Counted from the stretch's first letter, positions 8,124 to 17,320 are shown. The stretch is 64,000 nt of DNA from Candidatus Nitrososphaera gargensis Ga9.2 (GCF_000303155.1 NC_018719.1:1984001-2048000); one strand, 5' to 3'. Made by a program: numbers and translations. Notes: generated by a model from the letters alone, not told the origin.

Positions 8124-8795
8124 TCAGATCAGCTTCACACTTGGGTTCTTCATCTTGTTCTTCTTGGCTGCATTGAGCAGCATCGGAGTCAGAATCTCTG
8201 CCTGATACGTTAGGGAGAGCGGTCCGAGGTAGACCGGTCGCAGGCCAGAGATCTCGGAAACAAGCTCTGTCAGTTTTGCTATTGCGCCCTGATCGTCGCC
8301 ACAGATGAACGTGTCTGCATCAAGGCCTTGGTTGACGTTTTTCAATTTCACTTCTGATATCGTGTGGAAAGCAGAGACAACCCTTGATCTGGGAGGCAGC
8401 TTGTCGGCAACCATCTCTGCAGCCTGCTTTTTGCCCTGCTCCAGCGGTATGTAGACAAATCCTGCATCGGTCCTTGTCATGGGCACGATTGGTGACACGA
8501 CAACGCAGTCGTCGCGAATCTTGCCTACCAGCCTGCCGCATGTGTCGTCGATAAATTCATACGGAATTGAAAGTATTAGAACATCAACGTCCTTGCCAAG
8601 CGCAATGTTGTCGTCGCCGGTGATACTGCCTGTGATTGTCCCAAAGGCTTCCCTAGCTATCTTGCTATAGTTTTCTGCGGCCTCTTTGGCCTTCTGGGCG
8701 TCCCTTGAACCAACTATTACGTCGTGCTTTTTGCACCAGCGAAGCGCAAAGCCTTCACCCATGCCGCCGGTGCCACCCACTATGCCTATCTTCAT
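8124..8795 (-). CDS. npdG: F420H2:NADP+ oxidoreductase
   Basis: About 223 residues from ATG 8795. The Rossmann start MKIGIVGGTGGMGEGFALRW and the NADP-phosphate-binding VGSRDAQKAKEAA are hallmarks of F420-dependent NADP reductase (Fno/NpdG); later IPYEFID, VSPIVPMTR and VSAFHTISEVKL support it. It transfers hydride between coenzyme F420 and NADP in the cytosol, supplying reduced F420 to enzymes such as the LLM-type oxidoreductase at 22 kb. Eight upstream in-frame codons could lengthen it, but the fold starts at MKIG. Followed downstream by the small membrane protein. Confidence 0.9.
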   Translation of the reverse strand: MKIGIVGGTGGMGEGFALRWCKKHDVIVGSRDAQKAKEAAENYSKIAREAFGTITGSITGDDNIALGKDVDVLILSIPYEFIDDTCGRLVGKIRDDCVVVSPIVPMTRTDAGFVYIPLEQGKKQAAEMVADKLPPRSRVVSAFHTISEVKLKNVNQGLDADTFICGDDQGAIAKLTELVSEISGLRPVYLGPLSLTYQAEILTPMLLNAAKKNKMKNPSVKLI

Positions 8796-8823
8796 ATAGT
8801 GGCAGTCACGGGCAATCACGATA

Positions 8824-9837
8824 TTAACGTTGCATCGACCTTTCTCCTTGTTTTTTCCTTTTATTGGCTTGCTTGGCGTCTTCTCTGACCAGAATCCATT
8901 GCTTGGCCTTCAGGAACGCAAACAGCGCTGCAGCCGAGGCCGCCATAATGGCCATCACCAGTACAAAGCCAAACGGTACGCGCCAGATGTTATTCAGGTC
9001 AAGCCCGTTCATGCCAAAGACGCTGGAGATGAAGGTCAGTGGAAGGAGTACAGCCGAGAAAACGGTCAGCGTCTTGACAGTATCGTTCATCAAGAGCGAA
9101 ATGTTTGCGATGTATAGCTCGCGCGTCGAGTTCACTGTGTCTTGGTACGATTCGACAAGATTGATCAGTTGGTTAATGTCATCATACACTATTTTCAGGT
9201 ATTTTATGTCGGGACGCTCTTCTTGGACATGGATCAAAAAGTTGATGACATCCCGGATATGCCAAAAGTGCCGGCGCAGCACTATTATCTGCCTTGACAA
9301 ATCGTCCAAGTGCTCAAGCATCTGCTTTGAAGGCCGCTTGTGTACCGACCGCTTCTCCATGTCCACAACGCTCAGCTCTACCGCCGTAAGCAGCTGCTCG
9401 TACTTGTCAACGATGCTTGAGAGGATGCTGTAGTACAAGGCGTCGACTGACGACTCTAGCAGCGGCCGGTTCTTTTCCTCAAGGATCCTCTTTACAATGC
9501 TCGTCAGGTCCACCGCTGAAGGGTGAATGGTAACGAGCCAGCCTCGCCCAAGAAATATGTAGATCCCTTCGGTAACGAGCGTCTGCGCGTCGCTGTACTT
9601 CATGTCAAGCATAAGCGTAAAGACGTGGGTGTCCAGCATCCTGACCTGCGGCTTTTTGGACTTGTTAGAGTATTCCTCAAGTGCCTTGCTATCCAAGTGG
9701 AACGACTGCTGGACATTCCAGATCTCGGCTGGCGTAGGATCAGATAGGTCGATCCAGACGTTGTAACCCTGCCGGACGTCCTCTTTAGAGCCGCCGCGCC
9801 TGACCTCTCGCTCGTTGTACGATATTATGTTTTGCAC
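8824..9837 (-). CDS. corA: CorA-like Mg2+/divalent cation channel
   Basis: 337 residues: a cytosolic alpha/beta funnel domain (1-240), long stalk helix, and two C-terminal membrane helices. The pore motif GMN lies at 275-277 in SSVFGMNGLDL. The second helix (VLVMAIMAASAAALFAFL) is followed by a basic tail (KRKKQGE). CorA pentamers import Mg2+ or Co2+/Ni2+ down the membrane potential. It diverges from the phosphatase at 9896 with a short shared promoter gap. Confidence 0.9.
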   Translation of the reverse strand: MQNIISYNEREVRRGGSKEDVRQGYNVWIDLSDPTPAEIWNVQQSFHLDSKALEEYSNKSKKPQVRMLDTHVFTLMLDMKYSDAQTLVTEGIYIFLGRGWLVTIHPSAVDLTSIVKRILEEKNRPLLESSVDALYYSILSSIVDKYEQLLTAVELSVVDMEKRSVHKRPSKQMLEHLDDLSRQIIVLRRHFWHIRDVINFLIHVQEERPDIKYLKIVYDDINQLINLVESYQDTVNSTRELYIANISLLMNDTVKTLTVFSAVLLPLTFISSVFGMNGLDLNNIWRVPFGFVLVMAIMAASAAALFAFLKAKQWILVREDAKQANKRKKQGERSMQR

Positions 9838-9895
9838 TTACACAATAAATTAAGCTACATTGGCTATAACAGGTATATATCTAAAAAATTATTAA

Positions 9896-10546
9896 GTGAT
9901 CTTGCGTCCACAGGTTCAGCAATTGCCACTAGTCATCTTTATGCGTCATGGGCAGGCAGAGAACAATGTCAGCAGGATCCTTGTGGGCAGGCATATCGAG
10001 TCACATCTGACGTCTCAGGGCAGGCAGCAGGTGGCTGACGCCGCCAAGCAGCTAAAGAGCATCCCAATAGACAAGATCTATGCCTCGCCCGTGATAAGGG
10101 CGGTGGAAACGGCGCAAATAGTATGCGAAACCCTTGGAATGGATTATGAGATAGATGAGCGGCTGTATGAAATCGAGCTGGGCAAACTCGTCGGCATGAA
10201 CTACGAAGAGGTGACCACTAAATATGGCGACCTGTTCCTGAGGTTCTATGCAGAGCACGACCCAGTGCTTGATAGCTTTGGTGTCGAACCTTTCTCTGCC
10301 GTCAAGCAGCGCGTAAAAAATCTCCTTGATGATGTGCTGAAAAAGTACGAGGACAGCAATGTGCTCATGGTCACGCACCTTGACCCGATAAAGGCGGCCC
10401 TTGCTACGCTGCTGGACCTAAAGCCGGAGGCTCTTTACCGGTGGCATATACGCAACGCGTCGCTCACGGTGCTAAAACATGAAAGCAAGATCTACTCGCT
10501 TTCAGGAGTGAACGTGATGGCGATGCACCGCTATCCAAATGATTAA
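9896..10546 (+). CDS. Histidine phosphatase family protein
   Basis: 216 residues. The phosphohistidine motif is FMRHGQAENN, with the second conserved arginine in YASPVIRAVETAQ, a catalytic Glu in ERLYEIELG and the late His in MVTHLDPIKAAL. This is a phosphoglycerate mutase-like phosphatase (GpmB/CobC type); cobalamin-pathway alpha-ribazole phosphatase is possible but cannot be told from other members. The GTG at 9896 gives a short N-terminal tail; the domain itself starts at PLVIFMRHG. Confidence 0.85.
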   Translation: MILRPQVQQLPLVIFMRHGQAENNVSRILVGRHIESHLTSQGRQQVADAAKQLKSIPIDKIYASPVIRAVETAQIVCETLGMDYEIDERLYEIELGKLVGMNYEEVTTKYGDLFLRFYAEHDPVLDSFGVEPFSAVKQRVKNLLDDVLKKYEDSNVLMVTHLDPIKAALATLLDLKPEALYRWHIRNASLTVLKHESKIYSLSGVNVMAMHRYPND

Positions 10547-10662
10547 TGCCGATTTGGGCTTTGTTTAAAAAGTCATGGGTTCACGTTCGGATAGCTGTTT
10601 GAATGCATGATCATGGATTTGTGGATTACTACTTTTTACACAAAGCCGCCGATTTGCAAAAC

Positions 10663-10670
10663 CTTAAATA
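10663..10670 (+). promoter_or_regulatory. TATA box of the cytochrome oxidase cluster
   Basis: CTTAAATA, 43 bases before the first start codon of the oxidase cluster, in an otherwise mixed-composition gap. This would give a transcript leader of about 15-20 bases. The sequence is a good archaeal TATA match. Confidence 0.5.
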
Positions 10671-10712
10671 ACATTGGAAAACGAGTGATAACAGAAAAAG
10701 GGACGCGATAGA

Positions 10713-10991
10713 ATGGTTTCACATTCAGCGACAATTTTGATCCTGATTCCCGTTGTTGCCGTATTCTTTCTTGGCATCAACTCTGCTTTTGCACAGGAAG
10801 AAACCGGGCAATATATTCTGCACAGGGTAGAGATCTGGGCGCTGTTCTACAGGCTCATGGTCGTAGCATTTGTCATCGGCGCAGTGGTGATGGGCTCAAT
10901 ATTCTACGTTGTGTGGCGCTTCCGCGAGTCGCATCCAAAGAATAGAGGAGATATTACTCCTGCCAGAACAGGAGGAGGTGCTCATCACTAA
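10713..10991 (+). CDS. Cytochrome oxidase subunit II, N-terminal helix protein
   Basis: 92 residues: a signal-like helix ending SAFAQEE (about 6-28), then a second helix (about 46-70, LMVVAFVIGAVVMGSIFYVVW) and a histidine-ended tail. It resembles the first membrane helix region of CoxB separated from the rest as its own small protein. Its stop TAA overlaps the ATG of the copper subunit gene by one base, so the two are coupled. In other Thaumarchaeota subunit II is also encoded in two pieces. Confidence 0.75.
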   Translation: MVSHSATILILIPVVAVFFLGINSAFAQEETGQYILHRVEIWALFYRLMVVAFVIGAVVMGSIFYVVWRFRESHPKNRGDITPARTGGGAHH

Positions 10992-11488
10992 TGGGCCATG
11001 CAACAATTGAATGGGTGTACGTCGGAGTCGTTATCGCTATTCTCGTCTATGTTGGTGCAGACGCGTGGAACATTGAGAGACTGCTAGAACATGCTCCGGA
11101 AGATGCCGAGACCATCAAGGTCACCGGAGCGCAGTGGGTCTGGACCTTCGAATACGAAGACGGCACAAGAGAAATAGGCAAACTCCACCTAGTCAAGGGC
11201 CAACCCTACAGATTCGAGATAACATCAGTTGACGTGATACATTCGTTCAACATACCTGACTTTGCTATCATGATGGATGCAGTTCCTGGCAGGATCAACA
11301 CAATATGGCTCGTCCCCGACCAATCAGGTGAGTACCTCATACAGTGCAGAGAATATTGTGGGTTATCCCACTACCAGATGAGGGGTACGCTGATAGTCGA
11401 AGAGCCAAGCGGGGAAGAGGGAGAAGCCAACATTACCAGTGCTGCGGTAGAGGCGCCATCAAAAGGCGCTACAGCCGTGGCAAGCTAA
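10991..11488 (+). CDS. coxB: Cytochrome c oxidase subunit II, CuA domain
   Basis: 165 residues with one N-terminal helix (VGVVIAILVYVGADAW) and a periplasm-side cupredoxin domain. The dinuclear CuA ligands are all present: H84, C119, E121, C123, H127 and M130 in IQCREYCGLSHYQM, with the aromatic run QWVWTFEYEDG before them. It accepts electrons from a copper protein (plastocyanin-like in ammonia oxidisers) and passes them to heme a of subunit I. Together with the small upstream protein it makes a two-helix subunit II. Confidence 0.93.
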   Translation: MGHATIEWVYVGVVIAILVYVGADAWNIERLLEHAPEDAETIKVTGAQWVWTFEYEDGTREIGKLHLVKGQPYRFEITSVDVIHSFNIPDFAIMMDAVPGRINTIWLVPDQSGEYLIQCREYCGLSHYQMRGTLIVEEPSGEEGEANITSAAVEAPSKGATAVAS

Positions 11489-11645
11489 ATCCCCCTACTT
11501 GCTTTTACTGCCCACTAATTTTTTACAAAAGTCACTTTTCATAAACCTCCGTCATTCATCATTAGTTTTGCAGGCAATGCTAAAAACAAAATGCTTTTAT
11601 TGATATAGCATTCCATGTACGGGCAATAAGAGGGATGGATGCGAG

Positions 11646-13175
11646 TTGGTGCTAGAGGTTAAAAAACCCCGTCCAATGTGGGAGATCCTTTTTTCAACTC
11701 ACCATACTGATGTCGGCCTGCTGTACGTCTACCTGTCTCTGACTGCCTTTATCATCGGTGGCGCTTTGGCAATTGCGATACGCACAGAGCTTTTCCTGCC
11801 GGGCGATGCCATTAACATCATTCCTGACTCTAACACTTTCCATAGAATATTTACAGTGCACGGCACAAACATGCTGTTCCTGTGGCTCATCCCGTTTGCT
11901 TCCGGCATTGGCAACTACCTGATCCCGATCATGGTCAGGTACAAAGACATGGCATGGCCAAAGCTGAATGCAGTTGCGTTCTGGATGATTCCAGTTGGCA
12001 TGGCGCTCATATGGCTTGGCTTTGCAGACACCACTTGGAATGCCTACCCGCCCTATTCGATCATTAGAGCTCCCGGTCCTGCGGCAGAAATGTGGATCTT
12101 TGGCTTAAAGATACTTGGCATTTCGTCCATTCTAGGAGCGATCAACTTTATCGTGACCATCCTGAGAATGAAGCACCCAGACCTCCCTCTGATGAAGACT
12201 TCGCTCTTTGTCTGGTCAACGCTTGTAACGTCGCTCATGATAATCGTCGCAATCCCAACATTTGCAGCTGCCCTCATAATGCTGTACACAGACAGGCTCG
12301 GGGTGTCTGGCTTTTTCAACCCTGCAATGGGTGGAGACCCCATAGCGTACCAGCACCTGTTCTGGTTTACGTTCCATCCCGAAGTGTACATATTCCTCAT
12401 ACCTGCAGTGGGTATGATGTACGAGCTGATACCCAAGTTCTCAAGAAAGCCGATATTTAGCTACCAGTCAGGAGTCGCAGCGTTTGTTCTGCTTGCCATA
12501 GTGGGATTTGCATCGTGGGCACACCACATGTACGCGACAGGCATGAGCTTCACAGAAAAGACTGTATTCATGGTTGGCACTCTGGCAGCCGTGCCGGCCT
12601 CGGCCATGCACGTTTTTAACTGGATAGCCACAATGTGGGGCGGCAGGATCAAGTTCGCAGCCCCCATGAGCTTTGCGGTAGGTGGCCTGGTGCTGTTCTT
12701 CTACGCAGGAGCAGGAGGTATCGTCAACACAGCCATGCCGCTTGACTTCCTTACACATGACAGCTACTGGGTAGTCGGTCACTTCCACCTGTTCGTCATG
12801 GGCCTAGTCACATTCGCGTTCATTGGATTCATCTACTACATGTTCCCCTTCATAACAGGCAGGATGTACAGCGAAAGGGCAGCGATGGTGCAGTTCTGGC
12901 TCATGTTTGTAGGAGTGTCGATGATATTCTTGACACAGCACGTGCTAGGACTATACGGGCAGCCAAGGCGTGTGTTCGACTATGTGCCGGTGCAGCCACT
13001 GATCATAATGAACCAGATATCGACGGTCGGTGCTTGGATAACGGCCGCCGGTGCAGCCATATTTGTGTGGAACCTGATAAAGAGCACAGTCTCGGGCAAA
13101 CCTGCCAAGATGGACGACCCGTTTGCAATCGGAGAGCAGTACTACGACTACACACGGCGCGAGCCGCACCACTAA
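11646..13175 (+). CDS. coxA: Cytochrome c oxidase subunit I
   Basis: 509 residues with about twelve membrane helices. The heme a ligand His is in FTVHGTNMLFLW; CuB ligands are in FHPEVYIFLIP (His-Tyr cross-link pair) and SWAHHMYATG; the heme a3/a histidines are in VVGHFHLFVMG. It reduces O2 to water and pumps protons in the membrane: the terminal oxidase of aerobic ammonia oxidation. Start is TTG at 11646 or GTG at 11649. A second A/T-rich promoter-like stretch (CTTTTATTGATATAG, about 11593-11607) lies between coxB and this gene, so it may have its own transcript. Confidence 0.95.
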   Translation: MVLEVKKPRPMWEILFSTHHTDVGLLYVYLSLTAFIIGGALAIAIRTELFLPGDAINIIPDSNTFHRIFTVHGTNMLFLWLIPFASGIGNYLIPIMVRYKDMAWPKLNAVAFWMIPVGMALIWLGFADTTWNAYPPYSIIRAPGPAAEMWIFGLKILGISSILGAINFIVTILRMKHPDLPLMKTSLFVWSTLVTSLMIIVAIPTFAAALIMLYTDRLGVSGFFNPAMGGDPIAYQHLFWFTFHPEVYIFLIPAVGMMYELIPKFSRKPIFSYQSGVAAFVLLAIVGFASWAHHMYATGMSFTEKTVFMVGTLAAVPASAMHVFNWIATMWGGRIKFAAPMSFAVGGLVLFFYAGAGGIVNTAMPLDFLTHDSYWVVGHFHLFVMGLVTFAFIGFIYYMFPFITGRMYSERAAMVQFWLMFVGVSMIFLTQHVLGLYGQPRRVFDYVPVQPLIIMNQISTVGAWITAAGAAIFVWNLIKSTVSGKPAKMDDPFAIGEQYYDYTRREPHH

Positions 13176-13193
13176 AGGAGGAAACAATGGAAA

Positions 13194-14066
13194 ATGTCGC
13201 ATGACGAACGTGAGCATGAAAAGGAACCAATGATCCTGACCTCCGGAAGGCGCATGGCTAAAGGTCTTGCCATCGTGGTTATCACTCTGGCTATAGGGGC
13301 AGCGATCATTGTGCCATTCTTTGACGAAATGTTCTCCATCCCGCCGCCTGTGACCCAATTACGGCAGCCGACGCCTCCGCCAAGTGAAGGAGAAGAGCCG
13401 CAACCAGGAGGAGCTACAACTATTCAGATCCCAAGCGGAGCCTCTGTGCAGGGAAATCCAAGCTACGAGCCAGCTAATGCCGAAGTCCCAATGGGTAGCG
13501 AAGTAGTATGGGATAATACCGATAGCGTTCCTCACACTGCAACATCGGGGACCGGACAGAATGATCCCACATCAGGAGACCTATTTGATACAAGCATTAT
13601 CAATCCCAATGAAAAATCTGATAGCGTTGTGCTAGAAGGAGTAAGCGAAGGCGACGTTATCGACTACTATTGCACATTGCATCCATATATGACTGCTCAG
13701 CTAACCATAGTGGCAGCCGGAGAAGGCAGTAGCGGTGGTGCCCAAACAGGCGGCGAAGGAGGAGCAGCAGGATCTACGATAAATATCCTCAGTGGCTCGT
13801 CTGTCCAAGGCAACCCTGACTTTGACCCTGACGGGCTGACCGCGAAGGTAGGCGACAAGATAAACGTGGTCAACCAAGACAATGTTCCGCATACCGTAAC
13901 ATCGGGGACTGGACAAAACGATCCTAACAAAGGTCAGGCATTTGATACGAATATCATAATGGGCGGGCAGTCTGCCACGATATCGTTGGCCGAGGTCGAG
14001 CCTGGACAGTATGACTACTTCTGCACAATCCATCCATATATGACGGGCAAGCTCACAGTAGAGTAG
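13194..14066 (+). CDS. Membrane-anchored double cupredoxin (plastocyanin-like)
   Basis: 290 residues: an N-terminal anchor helix (about 23-43), a proline-rich linker, and two homologous blue-copper domains (about 72-175 and 195-290). Each has the His ligand in a VPHTxTSGTGQNDP loop and the C-x4-H-x2-M cluster (YYCTLHPYMTAQL; YFCTIHPYMTGKL). Each domain should bind one type 1 copper and transfer single electrons outside the membrane, most likely to CuA of coxB. The domains are close copies, pointing to an internal duplication. A purine-rich GGAGGAAAC sequence precedes the start. Confidence 0.9.
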   Translation: MSHDEREHEKEPMILTSGRRMAKGLAIVVITLAIGAAIIVPFFDEMFSIPPPVTQLRQPTPPPSEGEEPQPGGATTIQIPSGASVQGNPSYEPANAEVPMGSEVVWDNTDSVPHTATSGTGQNDPTSGDLFDTSIINPNEKSDSVVLEGVSEGDVIDYYCTLHPYMTAQLTIVAAGEGSSGGAQTGGEGGAAGSTINILSGSSVQGNPDFDPDGLTAKVGDKINVVNQDNVPHTVTSGTGQNDPNKGQAFDTNIIMGGQSATISLAEVEPGQYDYFCTIHPYMTGKLTVE

Positions 14067-14074
14067 TAGCATAT

Positions 14075-14521
14075 ATGCTGCTGCAAGCCCTCTCTTTTTC
14101 TACCCTTTTTGTACTATTCTCACTGATATTTATCGGGGGATATGTCAGCGCCTCCGGAGTCGGCCTCACCTGCCCGGACTGGCCGCTCTGCCCACAGGGC
14201 CTGCTCCCGCATGAGGACTTTATCATCGAATACATCCACAGGTCGGTGGCTGCCACGACTGGCGTGCTGGTGGTCGCTACAATGGCATTTACCCTAAAAT
14301 CAAAAGCTGCACCAAAGAGTATAAAGATCACATCAATTATTGCGGCCGGTGCAGTGATCGGCCAGATAGCGCTTGGTGCGATTGTCATTGTGGAGCGGCT
14401 GCACGCTGTACTTGTCACGACGCATCTGGGGCTTGGCATCGTGCTCTTTTCCATGGTCCTTATGACCGCCCTTTACGCATACAGGCTTGAAGGCAAAAAG
14501 GCGCTGGCCAAGGCACAGTAA
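14075..14521 (+). CDS. ctaA: Heme A synthase, half-size (CtaA/Cox15-like)
   Basis: 148 residues, four membrane helices. The first helix ends in GGYVSASGVGLTCPDWPLCP, the extracellular cysteine-pair motif of CtaA; heme-binding histidines are in EYIHRSVAATTG, RLHAVLV and TTHLGLG. Bacterial CtaA has eight helices; archaeal forms with four helices are known and probably dimerise. It oxidises the heme O methyl group to make heme A for coxA. It starts nine bases after the cupredoxin stop. Confidence 0.85.
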   Translation: MLLQALSFSTLFVLFSLIFIGGYVSASGVGLTCPDWPLCPQGLLPHEDFIIEYIHRSVAATTGVLVVATMAFTLKSKAAPKSIKITSIIAAGAVIGQIALGAIVIVERLHAVLVTTHLGLGIVLFSMVLMTALYAYRLEGKKALAKAQ

Positions 14522-14549
14522 TATACGGGCAGGGCAAAAAATTATCCTA

Positions 14550-15596
14550 ATGATGAACGTCCCGGCCCTACTACTATTGCTACTGGCGCTTTCGTTGCTT
14601 GTTGTTTCGGCAGCGCCGGCCTATGCCCACTTTGACCATCTTACCCACTATAACAGTAGGGGCGGAGGGGTCGGGCAATATTACGTGTACGAAGCACTTG
14701 AGCCGGATTACGCAGCTCCGGGCGAGCCCACCGCCATAATGTTCAGCGTACAGGACTATGATGGGCGCGACACGTACAACATTGAAACGATGGTCGAGAT
14801 CTATACCTCTTCCGGTGAGCGCATCAAAGCGTTCCCTTGGACAAAGCAAGATGTCGGCGATTTCCAAGTGTTTTACACTTTTCCACATGTGGGCAGCTAT
14901 CAGATCGTTCTTAGCATAGCAGATGGGCCGGTCAACACCAACGCGATAGACCTGCCGAGAAGCACACTTGGCAGCACGGCCGGCTGCAACTGCGAGCGGC
15001 TGATATTCAATGTCGCAGTTTCCCAAGGCTTTGGCTCAATCTACAACTCGACCCTTGGAGGGGCGGTGTTCAGCTCGCTTGCGATCTTTGGCGCAGTGCT
15101 TGGCCTGACGTACTGGAGTAAGAAAAAGAGCGGCAAGTTTGCCAGTGCGCCCGGCGACACCATGAGGTACATCGTGACCTTGGCGGCAATCGCCGGCGGT
15201 CTAGTACATTTTGCAGTATACTCGGGACACGCCTCGCTCCGGCTCGAATACAGCATATTCCTTATAGTCGCAGGCGGCATGCAGGTGACCTACGGCATAC
15301 TCTACACCCTCCTGACGCTGACTGGGTCTACTACCGGCAGGGCAAGGCCGCACGAGCACTACCGCAAGACAGTAGCGGTCAACCTGTTTGGACTGATCGG
15401 GACTGCAGTGCTGTTGGGGCTGTACGCCTATTCCGTAACGCTACCTCCTCCTCTTTCGCCCACAGGCCAGCCAGAAGATGTTGACTTGGCAGGCATACTG
15501 GCAAAGGCAGTAGAGGTATTCACCCTGATCGGCATCGTCTACCTGATGAGGCTTGAAAAGCGCCGGCTGCAGACCTTCCTGAAGGAACACGCATAA
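14550..15596 (+). CDS. Exported membrane protein of the oxidase cluster
   Basis: About 349 residues from the ATG pair at 14550/14553, chosen because a clean signal peptide follows (NVPALLLLLLALSLLVVSA, cut near APAYAHFDH). Residues 25-165 form an external beta-rich domain with a C-x-C (AGCNCERL). Then come four helices (about 175-195, 215-240, 245-270, 290-310) and one near the end. No family name is known to me. Position directly after ctaA suggests a role in oxidase assembly, copper or heme delivery; this is inference. Confidence 0.7.
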   Translation: MMNVPALLLLLLALSLLVVSAAPAYAHFDHLTHYNSRGGGVGQYYVYEALEPDYAAPGEPTAIMFSVQDYDGRDTYNIETMVEIYTSSGERIKAFPWTKQDVGDFQVFYTFPHVGSYQIVLSIADGPVNTNAIDLPRSTLGSTAGCNCERLIFNVAVSQGFGSIYNSTLGGAVFSSLAIFGAVLGLTYWSKKKSGKFASAPGDTMRYIVTLAAIAGGLVHFAVYSGHASLRLEYSIFLIVAGGMQVTYGILYTLLTLTGSTTGRARPHEHYRKTVAVNLFGLIGTAVLLGLYAYSVTLPPPLSPTGQPEDVDLAGILAKAVEVFTLIGIVYLMRLEKRRLQTFLKEHA

Positions 15597-15676
15597 TAAT
15601 AACAAAATCTTGCAGAAAATTCTGTGGCGAGAGCCAGTAAAACATAAAACACCAAGAGCGCGACCCATATACCCAT

Positions 15677-16630
15677 ATGGCCTGGAAAGTAATGATGCCG
15701 AAAAAGATAATGTTCGGCGAAAATGCTGCAAAGGAATTCCCGTATCCGAAAAATTCTCTTGTTATCACCACTACTACGCCTGACATTTACAACAAGTGGC
15801 TAGACTATATGGGGATCAAGAACTATGAAGTGTACGACAAGGTCACGCCCGACCCTGCGATAGAGACAGTAGAGGCGATAAAGAAGCAGTATGAAGGCAA
15901 GAACATTGGCGCGTACATCGGCCTTGGTGGCGGGAGCTCGATGGACGTATGCAAGTACCTGAGCAAGCTAACCGGCATTCCCAAGATCCTGATCCCGACG
16001 ACATTTGGGACTGGAGCAGAGATGACCACCTATGCAGTCATTAGCTTTGACCACAAGAAAAAGCTCCTGCAGGACGAGGCGTTCCTTGCAGACGCGGCCA
16101 TCGTTGATCCATACTTTTTGCCCGGCACCCCCTTTAACATCCTGCGCAACTCTGCCTGCGACGCTGCTGCCCAAGCATCTGAAGGCTATGACAGCAAGGC
16201 CGGCAACCCGTTCACACAGTTCTTTTGTAAGGAAGCTTTTGATATCCTGTATGACGCGATAATGAACGACAAGCACCACCTGCTGCCGTATGGCGCGATG
16301 CTATCTGGCATTGGCTTTGGCAACTCGTCGACCACGCTTGGCCACGCGCTCTCGTATGTATTCTCTAATGAGGGAGTGCCACACGGCTATGCACTATCGT
16401 CCTGCACTACGGTCGCGCACAAGTTCAACAAGTCGATCTACTACAAGCGCTTCAAGGAAATCGCGCAAAAGCTAAAGTTCGAGCCGCTCAAGCTAAAGCA
16501 GCCGCTGGATCAGGCTGCAGACGTTATCATGCCAGACCGCGGCCACCTTGACAACAACCCAATACCTGTTAGCAAGCAGGACATCATACAATGCCTTGAC
16601 GAAATAGTGAACTCTAACCCGCTGGCCTAA
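15677..16630 (+). CDS. Iron-type alcohol dehydrogenase (semialdehyde reductase candidate)
   Basis: 317 residues of the group III metal-dependent dehydrogenase family, shorter than the usual 380. Visible: the nucleotide loop GLGGGSSMDVCKYL, IPTTFGTGAEMTTYAVI, and metal ligands Asp in ACDAAAQASEG, His in LGHALSYVF and His in GVPHGYALSS. In ammonia-oxidising Thaumarchaeota close relatives reduce succinic or malonic semialdehyde in the carbon-fixing 3-hydroxypropionate/4-hydroxybutyrate cycle. Which substrate this copy uses cannot be read from sequence. The gene is alone, after the oxidase block. Confidence 0.85.
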   Translation: MAWKVMMPKKIMFGENAAKEFPYPKNSLVITTTTPDIYNKWLDYMGIKNYEVYDKVTPDPAIETVEAIKKQYEGKNIGAYIGLGGGSSMDVCKYLSKLTGIPKILIPTTFGTGAEMTTYAVISFDHKKKLLQDEAFLADAAIVDPYFLPGTPFNILRNSACDAAAQASEGYDSKAGNPFTQFFCKEAFDILYDAIMNDKHHLLPYGAMLSGIGFGNSSTTLGHALSYVFSNEGVPHGYALSSCTTVAHKFNKSIYYKRFKEIAQKLKFEPLKLKQPLDQAADVIMPDRGHLDNNPIPVSKQDIIQCLDEIVNSNPLA

Positions 16631-16694
16631 AAGCGGGCCCCCTTCTTCTTACCCTCTTTTTTTGCAATACACTGCAAGCGCCACCTTTCAAAAC

Positions 16695-16702
16695 CTTTAA
16701 AT
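16695..16702 (+). promoter_or_regulatory. TATA box of the SRPBCC gene
   Basis: CTTTAAAT, centred about 28 bases before the ATG at 16727, so transcription should start at or next to the start codon (leaderless). Confidence 0.5.
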
Positions 16703-16726
16703 TCAGTTCACCTGACTTTATCCCCG

Positions 16727-17320
16727 ATGACCGTTATCCAAAAGAGCATAGAAATTAACGCTCCAGTAAGTGAGGTGTTCACCTATTTTGCAAGGCCAGA
16801 GCACATGGCGGACCAGTTCCCGGAGAACATGGGCCTGAGCGTTATCCCGGTCGAAGTCAAGAACGGCTTTGGGGTTGGCACTATTTTCAGGATAAGCGGA
16901 GATTTTGACGGCAAAAAGCTCGAATGGGACTGTGAGACCATCGACTATGTCCCGATGCGCAAGATTGTTGCCAAGATGATCGAGGGCCCATTCAAGAGCT
17001 GGCAGATAACAGTCGATTTTGAAGAGCTGGGCGAAAAGAAGAGCAGGACCGGCATGACGGTGGAATACGACATGCCGATGGGCCCGCTTGGTAGCTTTAT
17101 GGACAAGGTTAAGCTGAAAAAGATTGCAGAGCGCGGAATGGAAAACGGTCTCTACCGCGTTAAGGCGCTGCTTGAAGGCACGGGCTCGATACCGGTCTAC
17201 ATTACTCTGGACGCCTACAGGCACATCCTGAAGGAAAAGGAAAAGCTTAACTGCTCTGTCTCTGAGGCGATTGTAAAGATCATCCAGCAGAGCCAACAGC
17301 AACATACGGTCAAGGCCTAA
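16727..17320 (+). CDS. SRPBCC protein with C-terminal helical tail
   Basis: 197 residues. Residues 1-145 are an SRPBCC domain (SIEINAPVSEVFTYFARPEH, EWDCETIDYVPMRKIV, KSWQITVDFEEL, a long C-terminal helix). Residues 152-197 are a separate unit (IPVYITLDAYRHILKEKEKL, then VSEAIVKIIQQ) with the strand-helix-helix pattern of ribbon-helix-helix or antitoxin-like proteins. A ligand-binding domain joined to a possible DNA-binding tail would make a one-component sensor. The tail assignment is tentative. Confidence 0.75.
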   Translation: MTVIQKSIEINAPVSEVFTYFARPEHMADQFPENMGLSVIPVEVKNGFGVGTIFRISGDFDGKKLEWDCETIDYVPMRKIVAKMIEGPFKSWQITVDFEELGEKKSRTGMTVEYDMPMGPLGSFMDKVKLKKIAERGMENGLYRVKALLEGTGSIPVYITLDAYRHILKEKEKLNCSVSEAIVKIIQQSQQQHTVKA

